Part shown: piece after piece, positions 16,994 through 26,410 of the stretch | Layout: each line of letters begins with the position of its first letter | Position numbering within the stretch: the stretch's first letter is position 1 | NCBI RefSeq assembly: GCF_900155435.1 | Contig: NZ_LT700212.1 | Coordinates: 915,346 to 979,345, forward strand | Origin: Actinomyces provencensis | GTDB lineage: Bacteria > Actinomycetota > Actinomycetes > Actinomycetales > Actinomycetaceae | Reading direction: 5' to 3' | Length of the DNA stretch: 64,000 nt | Made by a program: the position numbers and the translations under genes | The notes under the pieces: model-generated | Databases searched by the model: none | What the model was told of the DNA's origin: nothing | The model's input: only the letters and a program-made list of their open reading frames with translations

Positions 16994-18415
16994 ATGGGTG
17001 TCTGCGACGTCCCTGTCATCTCCTCCGTGTGTGACGCGGTCGGTGAAGGTGCGGCCAGTCTGGTGGCGGCGCCGTTCGACTGGCTGGCCCAAGCGATGGG
17101 CGCTGCGGCCGGGTGGCTGTTCGAGGCCGTGTGGGCGGTGTTCGACACCACCACCCTCGTGGATGTCACCAGCGACGAGTACGTGGCGGTCTACAACATC
17201 CTCTTCGGCATCGCCGTATTCGTGATGCTGATCTTCTTCTGCCTCCAGCTCATCACCGGCCTCATCCGCCGCGACCCCACCGCACTCTCCCGCGCCGCGT
17301 TGGGGTTGGCGAAGTCCGTGCTGGGGTCGTTCGTGGTCATCACGCTGACCGCCTTGTTGTTGGAGATCGTCGACCAGCTCTGCGTCGGGATCATCCAGGC
17401 CGCCGGGGAGACCACCGAGAGCATGGGCGACAAGATCGCCCTGCTCGCCGCCGGCCTGGTCGGCATCAACATCGCCGCCCCCGGCGTCGGGGCGATCATC
17501 ACGATCTTCCTCGCCGGCCTCGCCATCGCCGCCGCCGCGATCGTCTGGCTGAGCCTGCTGGTGCGCAAGGCGCTGCTGCTGGTGGCGATCGTATTCGCCC
17601 CGCTGGCGTTCTCCGGCGCATCGTGGGACGCCAGCCGGGGGTGGATCAGCAAGTGGGCCATGTTCGTCATCGCCCTCATCTGCTCCAAGCTCGTCCTGGT
17701 CGTGATGTTCCTCGTCGCCATCACCCAGGTCAGTGCGCCGATCGACGGGGACCTGGCCTCGGTGGCCGACCCGATCGCGGGAATCGTGCTCATGGCGATG
17801 GCCGCGTTCGCGCCCTATCTGACGTACAAGTTCATCGCGTTCGTCGGGTTCGACATGTACCACGCCATCGGCTCCGAACAGGACGCCAAGAACGCCCTCA
17901 ACCGTCCCGTCCCGGTCCCCTCCAAGCCCGGCGGCAACGGCGGTAGCGAGCCGAAGAAGGTCCTCGACGGCAACGACGGTGGAGGCGACGGGGGCGGTGG
18001 GAAGAAACCGCCGGAGCCGAAGAACCCTGCACCAGCGTCCTCCAGCGGCACCGCCGGCGCAGGCGGCAAGACCGCCGCCGGCAGCTCCGCAGGAGCCGGT
18101 GCCGGTGGCGGGGCCGGAGCGGGCGCTGGGGCCGGCGCGGGTGCGGCGGCTGGCCCAGCCGCGGCCGCGGTGGTGGCCGCGAAAGTCGCCAAAGACGCCG
18201 CCACCGCCGGTCCCAAGGCCGGCAAGACCCTCGGTAACCAGGGCGAGAGCGCCGCCGACTCCGCGGGCCAGACCGGCACCACCCCGCCGCCCGCCCAGGC
18301 ACCCCCGCCCTCGACCCCGGCACCACAGACACCCTCGGCAGGCCCATCGGCGCCGGAGTCGCGTCCGCCGAAGCAACCACCGCCGCCGGCGCCGAAGCCG
18401 ACCGGAAAGGAGTGA
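16994..18415 (+). CDS. VirB6/TrbL-like conjugation channel membrane protein
   Basis: 473 aa from ATG 16994 (GTG 16991 is also possible). Residues 60-290 hold about six long hydrophobic segments, including NILFGIAVFVMLIFFCLQLI and IITIFLAGLAIAAAAIVWLS. The C-terminal 160 residues are a Gly/Ala/Pro/Lys low-complexity tail, probably cytoplasmic or disordered. This polytopic core plus soluble tail is typical of TrbL/VirB6 channel proteins in actinobacterial transfer modules. It lies between the DUF6112 and SCO6880 genes. The tail's simple repeats may vary between strains. Confidence 0.75.
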   Translation: MGVCDVPVISSVCDAVGEGAASLVAAPFDWLAQAMGAAAGWLFEAVWAVFDTTTLVDVTSDEYVAVYNILFGIAVFVMLIFFCLQLITGLIRRDPTALSRAALGLAKSVLGSFVVITLTALLLEIVDQLCVGIIQAAGETTESMGDKIALLAAGLVGINIAAPGVGAIITIFLAGLAIAAAAIVWLSLLVRKALLLVAIVFAPLAFSGASWDASRGWISKWAMFVIALICSKLVLVVMFLVAITQVSAPIDGDLASVADPIAGIVLMAMAAFAPYLTYKFIAFVGFDMYHAIGSEQDAKNALNRPVPVPSKPGGNGGSEPKKVLDGNDGGGDGGGGKKPPEPKNPAPASSSGTAGAGGKTAAGSSAGAGAGGGAGAGAGAGAGAAAGPAAAAVVAAKVAKDAATAGPKAGKTLGNQGESAADSAGQTGTTPPPAQAPPPSTPAPQTPSAGPSAPESRPPKQPPPPAPKPTGKE

Positions 18416-18421
18416 GCCGCC

Positions 18422-19894
18422 ATGTCCGCAAAGCAGAACGAACCCGCCGCGTCGTCGGGCGAGCTGGTGCCGGTGAAGTTCTCCCGCCTCACCCGCCGCG
18501 GCGTGCTCCTGGGGCTGTCGCTGGCGCAGCTCATCACCCTCGCCATCGGCATCCTCTCCATCGTCGGCGCGCTTTACGCAGGCGGCGGCATCCTGCTCGC
18601 CTACACCGCCCCCATCTGGGTCGTAGCGGCCTGCATGACGTGGATACCGGTGGCGGGCCGTCCGGCGGTGGAGTGGCTACCGGTCGCGTGCTGGTGGCTG
18701 TGGCGCACCACCGGCGGCCAGCTCCTCTACCGACGCCGGGTGGTCAAGCCCCGACCGGTAGGGACACTCGCGCTACCCGGCGACCAGGCGCGGTTGCGGG
18801 AATACACCGACCCCGAAACCGGGGCCGGAATGATCCACGACCCCACCGCCAACACGCTGACCGTGGTCTGCGAGGTCACGCATCCCGCGTTCGTGCTCCT
18901 CGATCCCGGCGAGCAAGAACGACGCGTCACCTCCTGGGGCCGCGTCCTCGCCACCGTCTGCCGATCCGGCCGCATCGCGACCTTGCAGGTGCTGGAACGG
19001 ACGCTGCCGGACTCCGGCACCGGACTCGCGGAATGGTGGGCCAGCCACGGCACCGCCGACGACACCTGGGCCGCGACCACCTACGCCGAGCTGATCGACC
19101 GGGCCGGACCGGCCGGCGAGCGACACGCGACCACCCTGTCGCTGGCGCTGGACATGAACGCCAGCGCACGGCAGATCAGGACCGCCAGCGGCGGCCTGCG
19201 TGGCGCGGCCGCGGTACTGCGGCAAGAGATGAACACCCTGATCGCTGCCCTCCGCTCCGCCGACCTGGCACCCTCGGGATGGCTCACACCGGGGCAGATC
19301 GCGGTGATCCTCCGCAGCGCGTATGACCCGGCGATCGCCGCCACTCTCGAGCGCCACGGCCAGCTCGGCCAGTCCCTCGCCACCGCCGGCCCGGTCGCGG
19401 TCAACGAGTCCTGGTCGCGGCTGCGCACCGACTCGGCGCACCATGCGGTGCTGTGGGTCTCCGAGTGGCCGCGGTCGCTGGTGTATCCGGGGTTCCTGTC
19501 CCCGGTCCTCCTCTCCACGGGCATCCAGCGCAGCTTCTCGTTGCTGTGCACGCCGATGCGCTCCGACGCTGCCGCCCGTGACATCCGCAAGAAGAAGGTC
19601 GAACACATCTCCGACCAAGCGCAGCGAGCCAAGATCGGACAGATCGAGGACGCCGCCCAGACCGCCGAGTACCACGACGTGCTCCAACAGGAAGCCGACC
19701 TCACCGCCGGCCACGGCGTCCTGCGCTACACCGGCCTCATCAGCGTCTCCGCCCCCACCGTGGAAGAACTCGACGCGGGCGTGGCGGCGATCGAACAGGC
19801 CGCCATCCAAGCCTCCTGCGAGACCCGCCTCCTCGTCGGCCAGCAAGCCGCCGCGTTCACCGCCGCCGCCCTCCCGCTCTGCCGCCGCATCTGA
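18422..19894 (+). CDS. SCO6880 family type IV secretion protein
   Basis: 490 aa. Two adjacent membrane segments (about 28-50 and 53-75, LAQLITLAIGILSIVGALY) come first, like the VirB3/PrgI-type module. A large soluble region follows, with the family features FSRLTRRGVLLGLS at the start and LLYRRRV near residue 102. SCO6880 proteins occur beside VirB4 in actinobacterial conjugation systems, and the soluble part resembles the N-terminal domain of VirB4. Here VirB4 is a separate protein encoded two genes downstream that lacks that domain, so the two may act as halves of one motor. A GGAG ribosome-binding site overlaps the preceding stop. Confidence 0.8.
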   Translation: MSAKQNEPAASSGELVPVKFSRLTRRGVLLGLSLAQLITLAIGILSIVGALYAGGGILLAYTAPIWVVAACMTWIPVAGRPAVEWLPVACWWLWRTTGGQLLYRRRVVKPRPVGTLALPGDQARLREYTDPETGAGMIHDPTANTLTVVCEVTHPAFVLLDPGEQERRVTSWGRVLATVCRSGRIATLQVLERTLPDSGTGLAEWWASHGTADDTWAATTYAELIDRAGPAGERHATTLSLALDMNASARQIRTASGGLRGAAAVLRQEMNTLIAALRSADLAPSGWLTPGQIAVILRSAYDPAIAATLERHGQLGQSLATAGPVAVNESWSRLRTDSAHHAVLWVSEWPRSLVYPGFLSPVLLSTGIQRSFSLLCTPMRSDAAARDIRKKKVEHISDQAQRAKIGQIEDAAQTAEYHDVLQQEADLTAGHGVLRYTGLISVSAPTVEELDAGVAAIEQAAIQASCETRLLVGQQAAAFTAAALPLCRRI

Positions 19895-19980
19895 CCCCGG
19901 CCCGTGCGTGGGAGACGTGGCGCACCTGACCGGTGGCCTCCGAATCGCGGGGGTGCTCGCCCGCGTCCAGGGAGGCTGTC

Positions 19981-21198
19981 ATGCCCACGTTCCACGACCC
20001 ACTCGCCGATGCCGCCGAAGTATCCGAGGCGATGCGAGGTCTCGCCCACGCATCCCGTGTGTTCGATGACCCGGCCGACACCTACACCGTGTTCGGCGAC
20101 CTCACCGCGACCATGCGGTCACTGCGGCAGGTACTCGACCAGCTCGCCGCCACCCACCTCGCTCACCGAGACCGGGCACACCACGATGACGGCGACCACC
20201 TCGCCGGAGACCGCTCCGCGCTCGGCGCCGCCGACGAGCTGCACCAGGCCGGCACCCTGCTCAACCAGGCCCACGACCACCTCAACGCCGCGTTCTCCCA
20301 CTCCGGGCGCATCGCCTGGTACCCCGAACCCGCACAGACCGGGCTCGACCAGGACTCTCCCGCGCGTACCACCGCGGTGTCGGCAGGGACTCTGAGGCTG
20401 ACGGTCTGGCCCGACGCCCCGGTGGGTGAGCACCAGCGCTACGCCTACCGGATCACTGACACCACCACCGGGCAGGAGCTGGAGGGCCGGGACCTGTTCA
20501 CCGGCGCCGGCCAGCCCATCGACCCCGGCCACGCGATCCGCGACCTCGCTACCTTCCTCTCCGCCGCCGGTGAGGCCCGCCAGTACGCCCTCGACAACCC
20601 CGACAGCGAGCCCGAGCACGCGGGCCTGTTCCCCGGCTGGGCGGCAGAGGCCGCCCGCACCAACGCCGACACACTCACCGAACTCACCGAACCGACCGAG
20701 CAGACGGCTCCAGCCGAGGCGTCCCGGCCGGCCGGGCGGTGGATCAGCGTGGTGTTCCTCCAAGGCGAGGAAGCCGACAAAGTGCTGGACCTGATCGACC
20801 GCGACGGCACCGCGGCGGCGATCGAACACTTGGCCGGCTACGACTACGGGGAGGAGACCACCCAGGCGGCACTGGAGAACGGCTACGTCTACGACGAGCC
20901 CCCGACCGGAGCCCTGGACCGAGTCGTCACCGGCCAGGACGGCTACACCCTCACCTACAACCCCTTCGCCGGACACGTCAGCCTCCTCCGCGAGCACCAC
21001 ACCCCGCCAGCCGACGCCCTCGACGACCCCGCCGTGGAGCCGACGCGCGAGGCGATCGCCGGGATCGGTACCCCCACACCCGAGCCGGCACCGAAGCAGC
21101 AGGCGCCGTCCGAACGGTCGCACAGGGCACCCGATCCGTCCTGGTTCGAGCACCCCGGCGCCGCCGCGGTCAAGCAGTCCCGAGGACTCTCGCTATGA
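19981..21198 (+). CDS. Hypothetical transfer-operon protein, 405 aa
   Basis: Not recognised. The start is ATG 19981, preceded by GGGAGGCTGTC. Residues 1-115 are helical (MRGLAHASRVFDD, then SLRQVLDQLAATHLAHRDRA). Residues 130-230 look like a beta-rich unit containing RYAYRITDTTTGQELEGRDL. Residues 250-330 contain an acidic stretch with WISVVFLQGEEADKVLDLID and a repeated YDYGEE/YVYDE pattern. The C-terminus is Pro/Glu-rich. No membrane segment is present. Its TGA overlaps the ATG of virB4, so it is co-translated with the motor ATPase and is probably an accessory cytoplasmic protein. Confidence 0.6.
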   Translation: MPTFHDPLADAAEVSEAMRGLAHASRVFDDPADTYTVFGDLTATMRSLRQVLDQLAATHLAHRDRAHHDDGDHLAGDRSALGAADELHQAGTLLNQAHDHLNAAFSHSGRIAWYPEPAQTGLDQDSPARTTAVSAGTLRLTVWPDAPVGEHQRYAYRITDTTTGQELEGRDLFTGAGQPIDPGHAIRDLATFLSAAGEARQYALDNPDSEPEHAGLFPGWAAEAARTNADTLTELTEPTEQTAPAEASRPAGRWISVVFLQGEEADKVLDLIDRDGTAAAIEHLAGYDYGEETTQAALENGYVYDEPPTGALDRVVTGQDGYTLTYNPFAGHVSLLREHHTPPADALDDPAVEPTREAIAGIGTPTPEPAPKQQAPSERSHRAPDPSWFEHPGAAAVKQSRGLSL

Positions 21199-22688
21199 AC
21201 GAGAGTGAGCCCGAGCGGCTGCACACCTCCGTCCTGGTCGCTCCCGCCGCCGAACGACGCCGGCTGCGCAAGCAACGCCGACAGGCCGCCGCCCGCCTCC
21301 AAGCCGAACAACGCGCAGCCGAGAAGCAGGCGGCGCGAGCGAAGGCCGAAGCCGAGAAGGCCGAACGCCGCGCAACAACCTACCTGCCCGCCGCCGGCGA
21401 ACCCGGACCGGCCGCGCTCCGGTCACCGGGACGGTTCCGACTGCCCCGCCATCAAGACACGTCCGCGACCCTTGCCGGGGCGTACCCGTTCGTCGCCGAA
21501 GGCGGCCTCGGGAGTGATGGGGTGTTCGTCGGCCAGGACCTCTACTCCGGCGGATCGTTCGTCTACGACCCCTGGGTGCTCTACGCCCGAGGCATCATCA
21601 CCGCACCCAACATCGTTCTGGCCGGGATCGTCGGCTCCGGAAAGTCCTCCCTCGCCAAGTCCCTCTACACCCGCAGCTTGCCGTTCGGCCGCCGCGTCTA
21701 CGTCCCCGGCGACCCGAAGGGTGAGCACACCGCCGTCGCCGAAGCGGTCGGCGGCCGGGCGATCGTCTTGGGCCACGGACTTCGCACAAGGCTGAACCCT
21801 CTAGATGAAGGCCACCGGCCCTCCGGCCTCTCGGATGAGCAATGGGCCTCCACCGTCGCCTCACGCCGTCGTGACCTGATCGGTGCCCTCGCCGAGACCG
21901 TCCTGGCACGCGGGTTGACGCCGTTGGAGCACACCGCCATCGACCTCGCCCTGACCGCGACGGTGCGGGAGAACGACGTGCCGATCCTGCCCACCGTGGT
22001 CGACCACATCCTCAACCCCACCCACGACGACGATGACGACGGGCGACTGGCCGAAGACGGGCGACTCGTCGGCCACGCCCTACGCCGCCTCGTCGCCGGC
22101 GACCTCGGCGGCCTCTTCGACGGACCGTCCACCGTCGCCTTCGACCCGTCGCTACCGATGATCAGCCTCGACCTGTCGCGGGTGACCGAGAACAGCACCC
22201 TGATTTCAGTGCTGATGACCTGTTCGTCGGCGTGGATGGAGTCGGCGCTGCTGGACCCGAACGGCGGGCAACGGTGGGTGATCTACGACGAAGCCTGGCG
22301 CCTCATGTCCCACCCCGCCCTGCTCAGGCGGATGGACGCCCACTGGCGGCTGGCAAGGCATTACGGCATCGCGAACATGCTGATCTTCCACAAGCTCACC
22401 GACCTCGACAACGTCGGCGACCAGGGCTCCGCGATGCGGTCTCTCGCCAACAGCCTGCTCGCCAATGCGGAGACTCGGATCGTCTACCGGCAGGAATCCG
22501 ACCAGCTCGGCCCGACCGCCGCCGCGCTCGGGCTGACCGGGACCGAACAGAAGCTCCTCCCCACCCTGGGAGTTGGGCAGGGGCTGTGGAAGATCAAGTC
22601 CAGGAGCTTCATCTCGCAGCACCAACTCCATCCCGTCGAGCTGGAACTGTTCCGGACCGATGCCCGCTACCTGGGCGGTCAGTCATGA
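21195..22688 (+). CDS. VirB4-like conjugation ATPase
   Basis: 497 aa, ATG overlapping the previous stop. The basic, coiled-coil N-terminus (about 15-60, Lys/Arg/Ala/Glu-rich) leads to the RecA-like ATPase core. Walker A is GIVGSGKSS (about 144-152), Walker B is RWVIYDEAW (about 360-368), and the TraG/VirB4-type motif VYVPGDPKGE follows the P-loop helix. The protein is shorter than classic VirB4 because the N-terminal domain is missing; the upstream SCO6880 protein probably provides it. It would drive assembly of, and transport through, the mating channel. Confidence 0.85.
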   Translation: MNESEPERLHTSVLVAPAAERRRLRKQRRQAAARLQAEQRAAEKQAARAKAEAEKAERRATTYLPAAGEPGPAALRSPGRFRLPRHQDTSATLAGAYPFVAEGGLGSDGVFVGQDLYSGGSFVYDPWVLYARGIITAPNIVLAGIVGSGKSSLAKSLYTRSLPFGRRVYVPGDPKGEHTAVAEAVGGRAIVLGHGLRTRLNPLDEGHRPSGLSDEQWASTVASRRRDLIGALAETVLARGLTPLEHTAIDLALTATVRENDVPILPTVVDHILNPTHDDDDDGRLAEDGRLVGHALRRLVAGDLGGLFDGPSTVAFDPSLPMISLDLSRVTENSTLISVLMTCSSAWMESALLDPNGGQRWVIYDEAWRLMSHPALLRRMDAHWRLARHYGIANMLIFHKLTDLDNVGDQGSAMRSLANSLLANAETRIVYRQESDQLGPTAAALGLTGTEQKLLPTLGVGQGLWKIKSRSFISQHQLHPVELELFRTDARYLGGQS

Positions 22689-23263
22689 GTGGCCGCAACC
22701 CGCTGCACCGCACCACCTCCCAGCAGCCCAACGAGACACCGGTGGTGCTGCCCCACGTCGTCATCACCGTCACCGAGAACGGCGCCCTGGACGTCACCGT
22801 CGACGGCACGCCGTTCCCGCCACCTGCCGCGGGCTCGGAGTGGACACGGGGCACCTTCGGGCCGCTGCTGGACGCGGTGACCAAGGACCGCACCATCGCC
22901 GTGCGGATCGAGGTCCGCGAGGTCGACGGGACTGTGTTCACCGACCTCATCCGCTCCCGCAAACCCACCCCACCCCCACCAACCGATGACGACACGGCCG
23001 CGCCGGGGACCCGCCGGTCACGCCGCACCAAGCACACCCCACGTCCCGTCCTGGTCGAGGTCAGCGGGGAGGGGTTCGTGCCGGGCGAGGACATCGCTGT
23101 CGCCGTCATCGTCTCCCACACCGATGCCACCGGTGCCGGGGCGGCGCGCGCCCTGCTCGACCAGCGGCGACTCGACGCCGTGCTGCCCGAGGCCGACGGT
23201 GCGGTTGAGGTGGTGCTGTATGGGCGCATCTCCGGCACCACTGTGGTCAGGCGGGTGCCGTGA
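22685..23263 (+). CDS. Hypothetical protein between VirB4 and the coupling protein
   Basis: 192 aa from ATG 22685, overlapping the virB4 stop. No signal peptide or membrane segment. Residues 25-95 read as beta strands (VVITVTENGALDVTVDG, then IAVRIEVREVDGTVFTDLI). A Pro/Arg/Thr-rich linker follows, and residues 125-190 are a second small alpha/beta unit (LVEVSGEGFVPGEDIAVAVI). Its GTGA overlap with the coupling-protein gene places it in the motor operon. It is probably a soluble partner of the ATPases; the function is not known. Confidence 0.65.
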   Translation: MSGRNPLHRTTSQQPNETPVVLPHVVITVTENGALDVTVDGTPFPPPAAGSEWTRGTFGPLLDAVTKDRTIAVRIEVREVDGTVFTDLIRSRKPTPPPPTDDDTAAPGTRRSRRTKHTPRPVLVEVSGEGFVPGEDIAVAVIVSHTDATGAGAARALLDQRRLDAVLPEADGAVEVVLYGRISGTTVVRRVP

Positions 23264-25047
23264 GCAGCCCGCAGGGTCGGCAGACCGGGTCGTTCGGGGA
23301 CGAGCTGACCAACGCCGCCCTCATCGGCCTGGTCGGGATGTTCGGCGTCGCGCTCGTCCTACGCGGCGCCGGCAGCGTGGCCGCGTTCCTCACCGGCACC
23401 GCCCCACCCGCCGCGGGGCCGGCGTCCGGGCTCGGGGTGCTGTTCAACCCCGCCGATCCCGCCGCCGCCCTCGACGCAACCGGGCTGAACCCCGTCGTCT
23501 ACTGGATCGTCACCGCCGTCCTGCTCGCCGGTGTCTGTACCGGTGGCGGGTGGGTGTGGGTGCGGCTGCGCCGCCACACCCGCAAGGCCGAGACCGACCC
23601 CCGCCGCCTCGCCGGCACCGCCACCGGGCATGAGGTCGCCAACACCGCCTCCAGGAAGGCGCTGCTACGCCGCGCCAGCACACTCCGCCCCTCCCTAGAG
23701 GCTCCCGCACCGGCAGATGTGGGCTACCTGCTCGGCACCAGCCACGGCAAACAAGTCTGGGCTTCGGTGGAAGACTCGATCCTGCTGCTCGGGCCGCCAC
23801 GCTCGGGCAAGGGCCTGCACGTGGTCATCAACGCCATCTTGGATGCGCCCGGTGCGGTGGTCACCACCTCGACGCGGCCGGACAACCTCACCGCCACCCT
23901 GAAAGCCCGGCAGCGCGACGGTCGGCCGGTGGGGGTGTTCGATCCCCAGCACCTCGCCGAAGGCGTCCCCTCCGGTCTGCGGTGGTCCCCGGTGCGCGGG
24001 TGTGAAGATCCGCTGACGGCGATGATCCGCGCCACCGGCCTCGCCTCTGCCACCGGACTGTCCTCCGGCGGTGTCGAGTCCGGCGGGTTCTGGGAAGGCA
24101 AGACACGCACCGCGCTGCAAGCGCTGCTGCACGCCGCCGCCCTCGACCACCGGCCGCCGGCCGAGCTGTTCCGGTGGACCCTGGACCCCTCCATCGCCGC
24201 CGAAGCCGTCGCCGTCCTCACCAACCACCCCAACGCCGCCACCGGATGGGCCGACTCCCTCGGGGCGATGATCGACTCCGACCCCAAGACCCGCGACTCC
24301 ATCTGGCAAGGCGTGTCCCTCGCCCTCGGAGCACTCGCCGACCCGCGCGTCCTGGACGCCGTCACCCCACGAGCCGGCGAAGACTTCGACCCCGAAGCCT
24401 TCCTCACCCAGCGCGGCACGCTGTATCTGCTCGCAACCGGCGCAGGGGCCGGAGCGTCCGCGGCCCTGGTCGCGGCGTTCGTGGAAGACCTCGTGGAAGC
24501 CGCCCGCCGCCTCGCCGCCCGCTCACCCGGCGCCCGTCTCGACCCGCCCCTGCTGCTCGCACTGGACGAGATCGGCAACCTCAGCCCCCTGCCGTCGCTG
24601 CCGACGCTCATGGCCGAGGGCGGCGGCACCGGCATCACCTGCCTCCCTGTCCTGCAATCCCTCGCCCAAGCCCGCGAGAAGTGGGGCGACAACGCCGCCG
24701 GCGCCATCTGGGACGCCTCCATCGTCAAGATAATCCTCGGCGGCGCCTCCAACTCCCGAGACCTCCAAGACCTCAGCGCGCTGATCGGCGAACGCGACGA
24801 ATACACCGACTCGGTGACCCTCGGCGACCACGGCACCCGGTCGAATCAGCGCTCCGTGCGGCGGGTGCCGATCCTGCCGCCGGACCGCATCCGGACCTTG
24901 CCGTTCGGGACCGGCGTCACCCTGCTGCGCTCCGCGCCACCGATCGTGACCGACCTACGCGCCTGGCCCACCCGCCCCGACGCCACCCAGCTCGGCAAGG
25001 ACCGCTCCGCCATCGAGGCACTGCTGCGGCGCCCGGCGGCCACCTGA
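23260..25047 (+). CDS. VirD4/TraG-type coupling protein
   Basis: 595 aa. Two N-terminal membrane segments (about 20-50 and 85-110) anchor it. Walker A is LLGPPRSGKGLH (about 179-190) and Walker B is LLLALDEIGNLSPL (about 430-443), the latter typical of type IV coupling proteins. Other family patterns are VVTTSTRPDNL after the P-loop strand and LPVLQSLAQAREKWG near 465-480. It would carry relaxase-DNA complexes to the channel. The GTG start overlaps the preceding stop. This is the strongest evidence for true conjugative rather than only mobilisable behaviour. Confidence 0.9.
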   Translation: MSSPQGRQTGSFGDELTNAALIGLVGMFGVALVLRGAGSVAAFLTGTAPPAAGPASGLGVLFNPADPAAALDATGLNPVVYWIVTAVLLAGVCTGGGWVWVRLRRHTRKAETDPRRLAGTATGHEVANTASRKALLRRASTLRPSLEAPAPADVGYLLGTSHGKQVWASVEDSILLLGPPRSGKGLHVVINAILDAPGAVVTTSTRPDNLTATLKARQRDGRPVGVFDPQHLAEGVPSGLRWSPVRGCEDPLTAMIRATGLASATGLSSGGVESGGFWEGKTRTALQALLHAAALDHRPPAELFRWTLDPSIAAEAVAVLTNHPNAATGWADSLGAMIDSDPKTRDSIWQGVSLALGALADPRVLDAVTPRAGEDFDPEAFLTQRGTLYLLATGAGAGASAALVAAFVEDLVEAARRLAARSPGARLDPPLLLALDEIGNLSPLPSLPTLMAEGGGTGITCLPVLQSLAQAREKWGDNAAGAIWDASIVKIILGGASNSRDLQDLSALIGERDEYTDSVTLGDHGTRSNQRSVRRVPILPPDRIRTLPFGTGVTLLRSAPPIVTDLRAWPTRPDATQLGKDRSAIEALLRRPAAT

Positions 25048-25127
25048 CGCGGGGAGCCGGTCGTGCACCTGCCTGACACGAGCGGCCCAGAAACCGGTGG
25101 CCGTGCGATGTCAGGAAGGCGCTTGTC

Positions 25128-25604
25128 ATGGCTATTCACACGCAGGAGTCGTTGTCGGGGTTCATCGCCTCGGACCCGCAGCTCACCGAGACCTCGAAGG
25201 GCGACGCGAGGTTCTACGCGCGGATCGGGCAGGAGCACTTCCGCCGCGAGGACGACGGCACCTTCACGCGGCTGGAACCCACGTTCCACGACATGGTGGC
25301 TTTCCGGGCAACCGCCGAGCGCGCCCACGAGCGGTTCGCCAAGGGCGACAGCTTCGTGGCCGAAGGCTACGTCCGCCCCTACACGAGCGAGCGCGACGGG
25401 CAGAGCGTCGAGACCGAGGAGTTCGTCGCCAAGAAGATCGGCCACGACCTGGCCCGCACCACCTATGAGGTCGACCGCAGCCGTCGCGCCGAGGCCACCG
25501 TGGACCGAAAGGCCCCCGCTCGCGAGCCCGTCGACCGGGCGGCACCCGAGCTGACCGGTGAACGGCGGCCTGCGCCGAGCACGTCAACGTCGCTGGGACT
25601 GTGA
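25128..25604 (+). CDS. ssb: Single-stranded DNA-binding protein, element-encoded
   Basis: 158 aa. Residues 1-115 fit the OB fold of SSB: opening strand LSGFIASDPQLTETSKGDARF, then PTFHDMVAFRATAERAHERFAKGDSFVAEGYVRPY, matching the W/F-NVVxxG-LAE-layout of SSB with changes. The C-terminal 45 residues are charged and end STSLGL rather than the acidic DDDIPF-type tip of housekeeping SSB, so it may not recruit the host SSB interactome. It would coat DNA during transfer or second-strand synthesis. AGGAAGG about 10 nt before the ATG is the ribosome-binding site. Confidence 0.75.
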   Translation: MAIHTQESLSGFIASDPQLTETSKGDARFYARIGQEHFRREDDGTFTRLEPTFHDMVAFRATAERAHERFAKGDSFVAEGYVRPYTSERDGQSVETEEFVAKKIGHDLARTTYEVDRSRRAEATVDRKAPAREPVDRAAPELTGERRPAPSTSTSLGL

Positions 25605-25614
25605 GGAACCGGCG

Positions 25615-26214
25615 ATGGAAACGACCGCTGAGGCGCCGGAGTTCGGCGAGTCGGAACCGGACCAGTTCGACGAGGACGACTACGACGAACGGCCACAGGT
25701 CGACCCTGACCTGGTGGCCGAGCCGCCGCATCCGGTGAACTGGAACCTGCTCACCGCCGAGGAGGCCGCGGCGGAGTTGGCCGAGCTGGACCGGTGGGTG
25801 ACCTGGCTGCGCCACACCTACGGCCTGACCGCAACGGTGGTGCCGCCGTTCTGGCACCGTCACTCCGAACTGGTCTGGGAGCTCTCCGCGCTGCACATCC
25901 ACTGGCTGTGCGCCTACGACCCCGAGCAGAACGGGTCCGCACCCAGCGGCTGGCACCGCGACTTCGCCGACACCCGCGCCCGGCTGCGGGACTGGGTCGC
26001 CGCCTCCGGCACACGCCTGGACCGCGACCGCCCCACCCGGCAGACCTCCTGGCCCGGTGAAGACCCCGGACCTGCGATCGAGGACGTCGTGATCGCCGAC
26101 CGCGACGAGGACTTCCGGGCGTTCGTGAACGCCGACGTCGCAAGGCGGCAGGAAGCCGAGGACGCCTTCTACGCCGAGCTGGCCACAGGTGACCACGATG
26201 AGCGAGCCAGTTGA
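25615..26214 (+). CDS. DUF4913 family protein
   Basis: 199 aa. The acidic N-terminus (Asp/Glu-rich, residues 1-40) is followed by a conserved Trp-rich helical domain: WNLLTAEEAAAELAELDRWV (about 43-62) and VVPPFWHRHSELVWELSALH (about 75-95), as in DUF4913 proteins of actinobacterial mobile elements. The start ATG 25615 is preceded by GAGGAACC. It overlaps the excisionase gene by 17 nt. The family's function is unknown; a constant place next to SSB, excisionase and integrase suggests a role in DNA processing or maintenance. Confidence 0.7.
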   Translation: METTAEAPEFGESEPDQFDEDDYDERPQVDPDLVAEPPHPVNWNLLTAEEAAAELAELDRWVTWLRHTYGLTATVVPPFWHRHSELVWELSALHIHWLCAYDPEQNGSAPSGWHRDFADTRARLRDWVAASGTRLDRDRPTRQTSWPGEDPGPAIEDVVIADRDEDFRAFVNADVARRQEAEDAFYAELATGDHDERAS

Positions 26215-26410
26215 ACGCGGCGTCGGCATCGTCGAGCCGCTGTGGTGCGCCCGGGAGGTCGCGCAGTACCTGAACGTCTCCCAGGCCACCCTCTCGCGCT
26301 GGCGGCGCGAACGCATCGGCCCGCCCTTCCTTCAGGTCGGCGGCGTCTCCCGCTACAACCCGGTCTCAGTGCGGGCCTGGGTGCGCGAGCAGGAGAACGC
26401 CCATGGCTGA
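26198..26410 (+). CDS. xis: Excisionase-like winged helix-turn-helix protein
   Basis: 70 aa from ATG 26198 (GTG 26189 is possible). The fold is a MerR/excisionase-type HTH: EVAQYLNVSQATLSRWRRER (about 20-39), then a wing GGVSRYNPVSVRAWV. Proteins of this kind bend att-site DNA and switch the integrase to excision. The stop overlaps the integrase start by 8 nt, a typical xis-int arrangement. Promoters and operators were not identified; expression probably comes with the upstream genes or from within DUF4913. Confidence 0.8.
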   Translation: MSEPVERGVGIVEPLWCAREVAQYLNVSQATLSRWRRERIGPPFLQVGGVSRYNPVSVRAWVREQENAHG

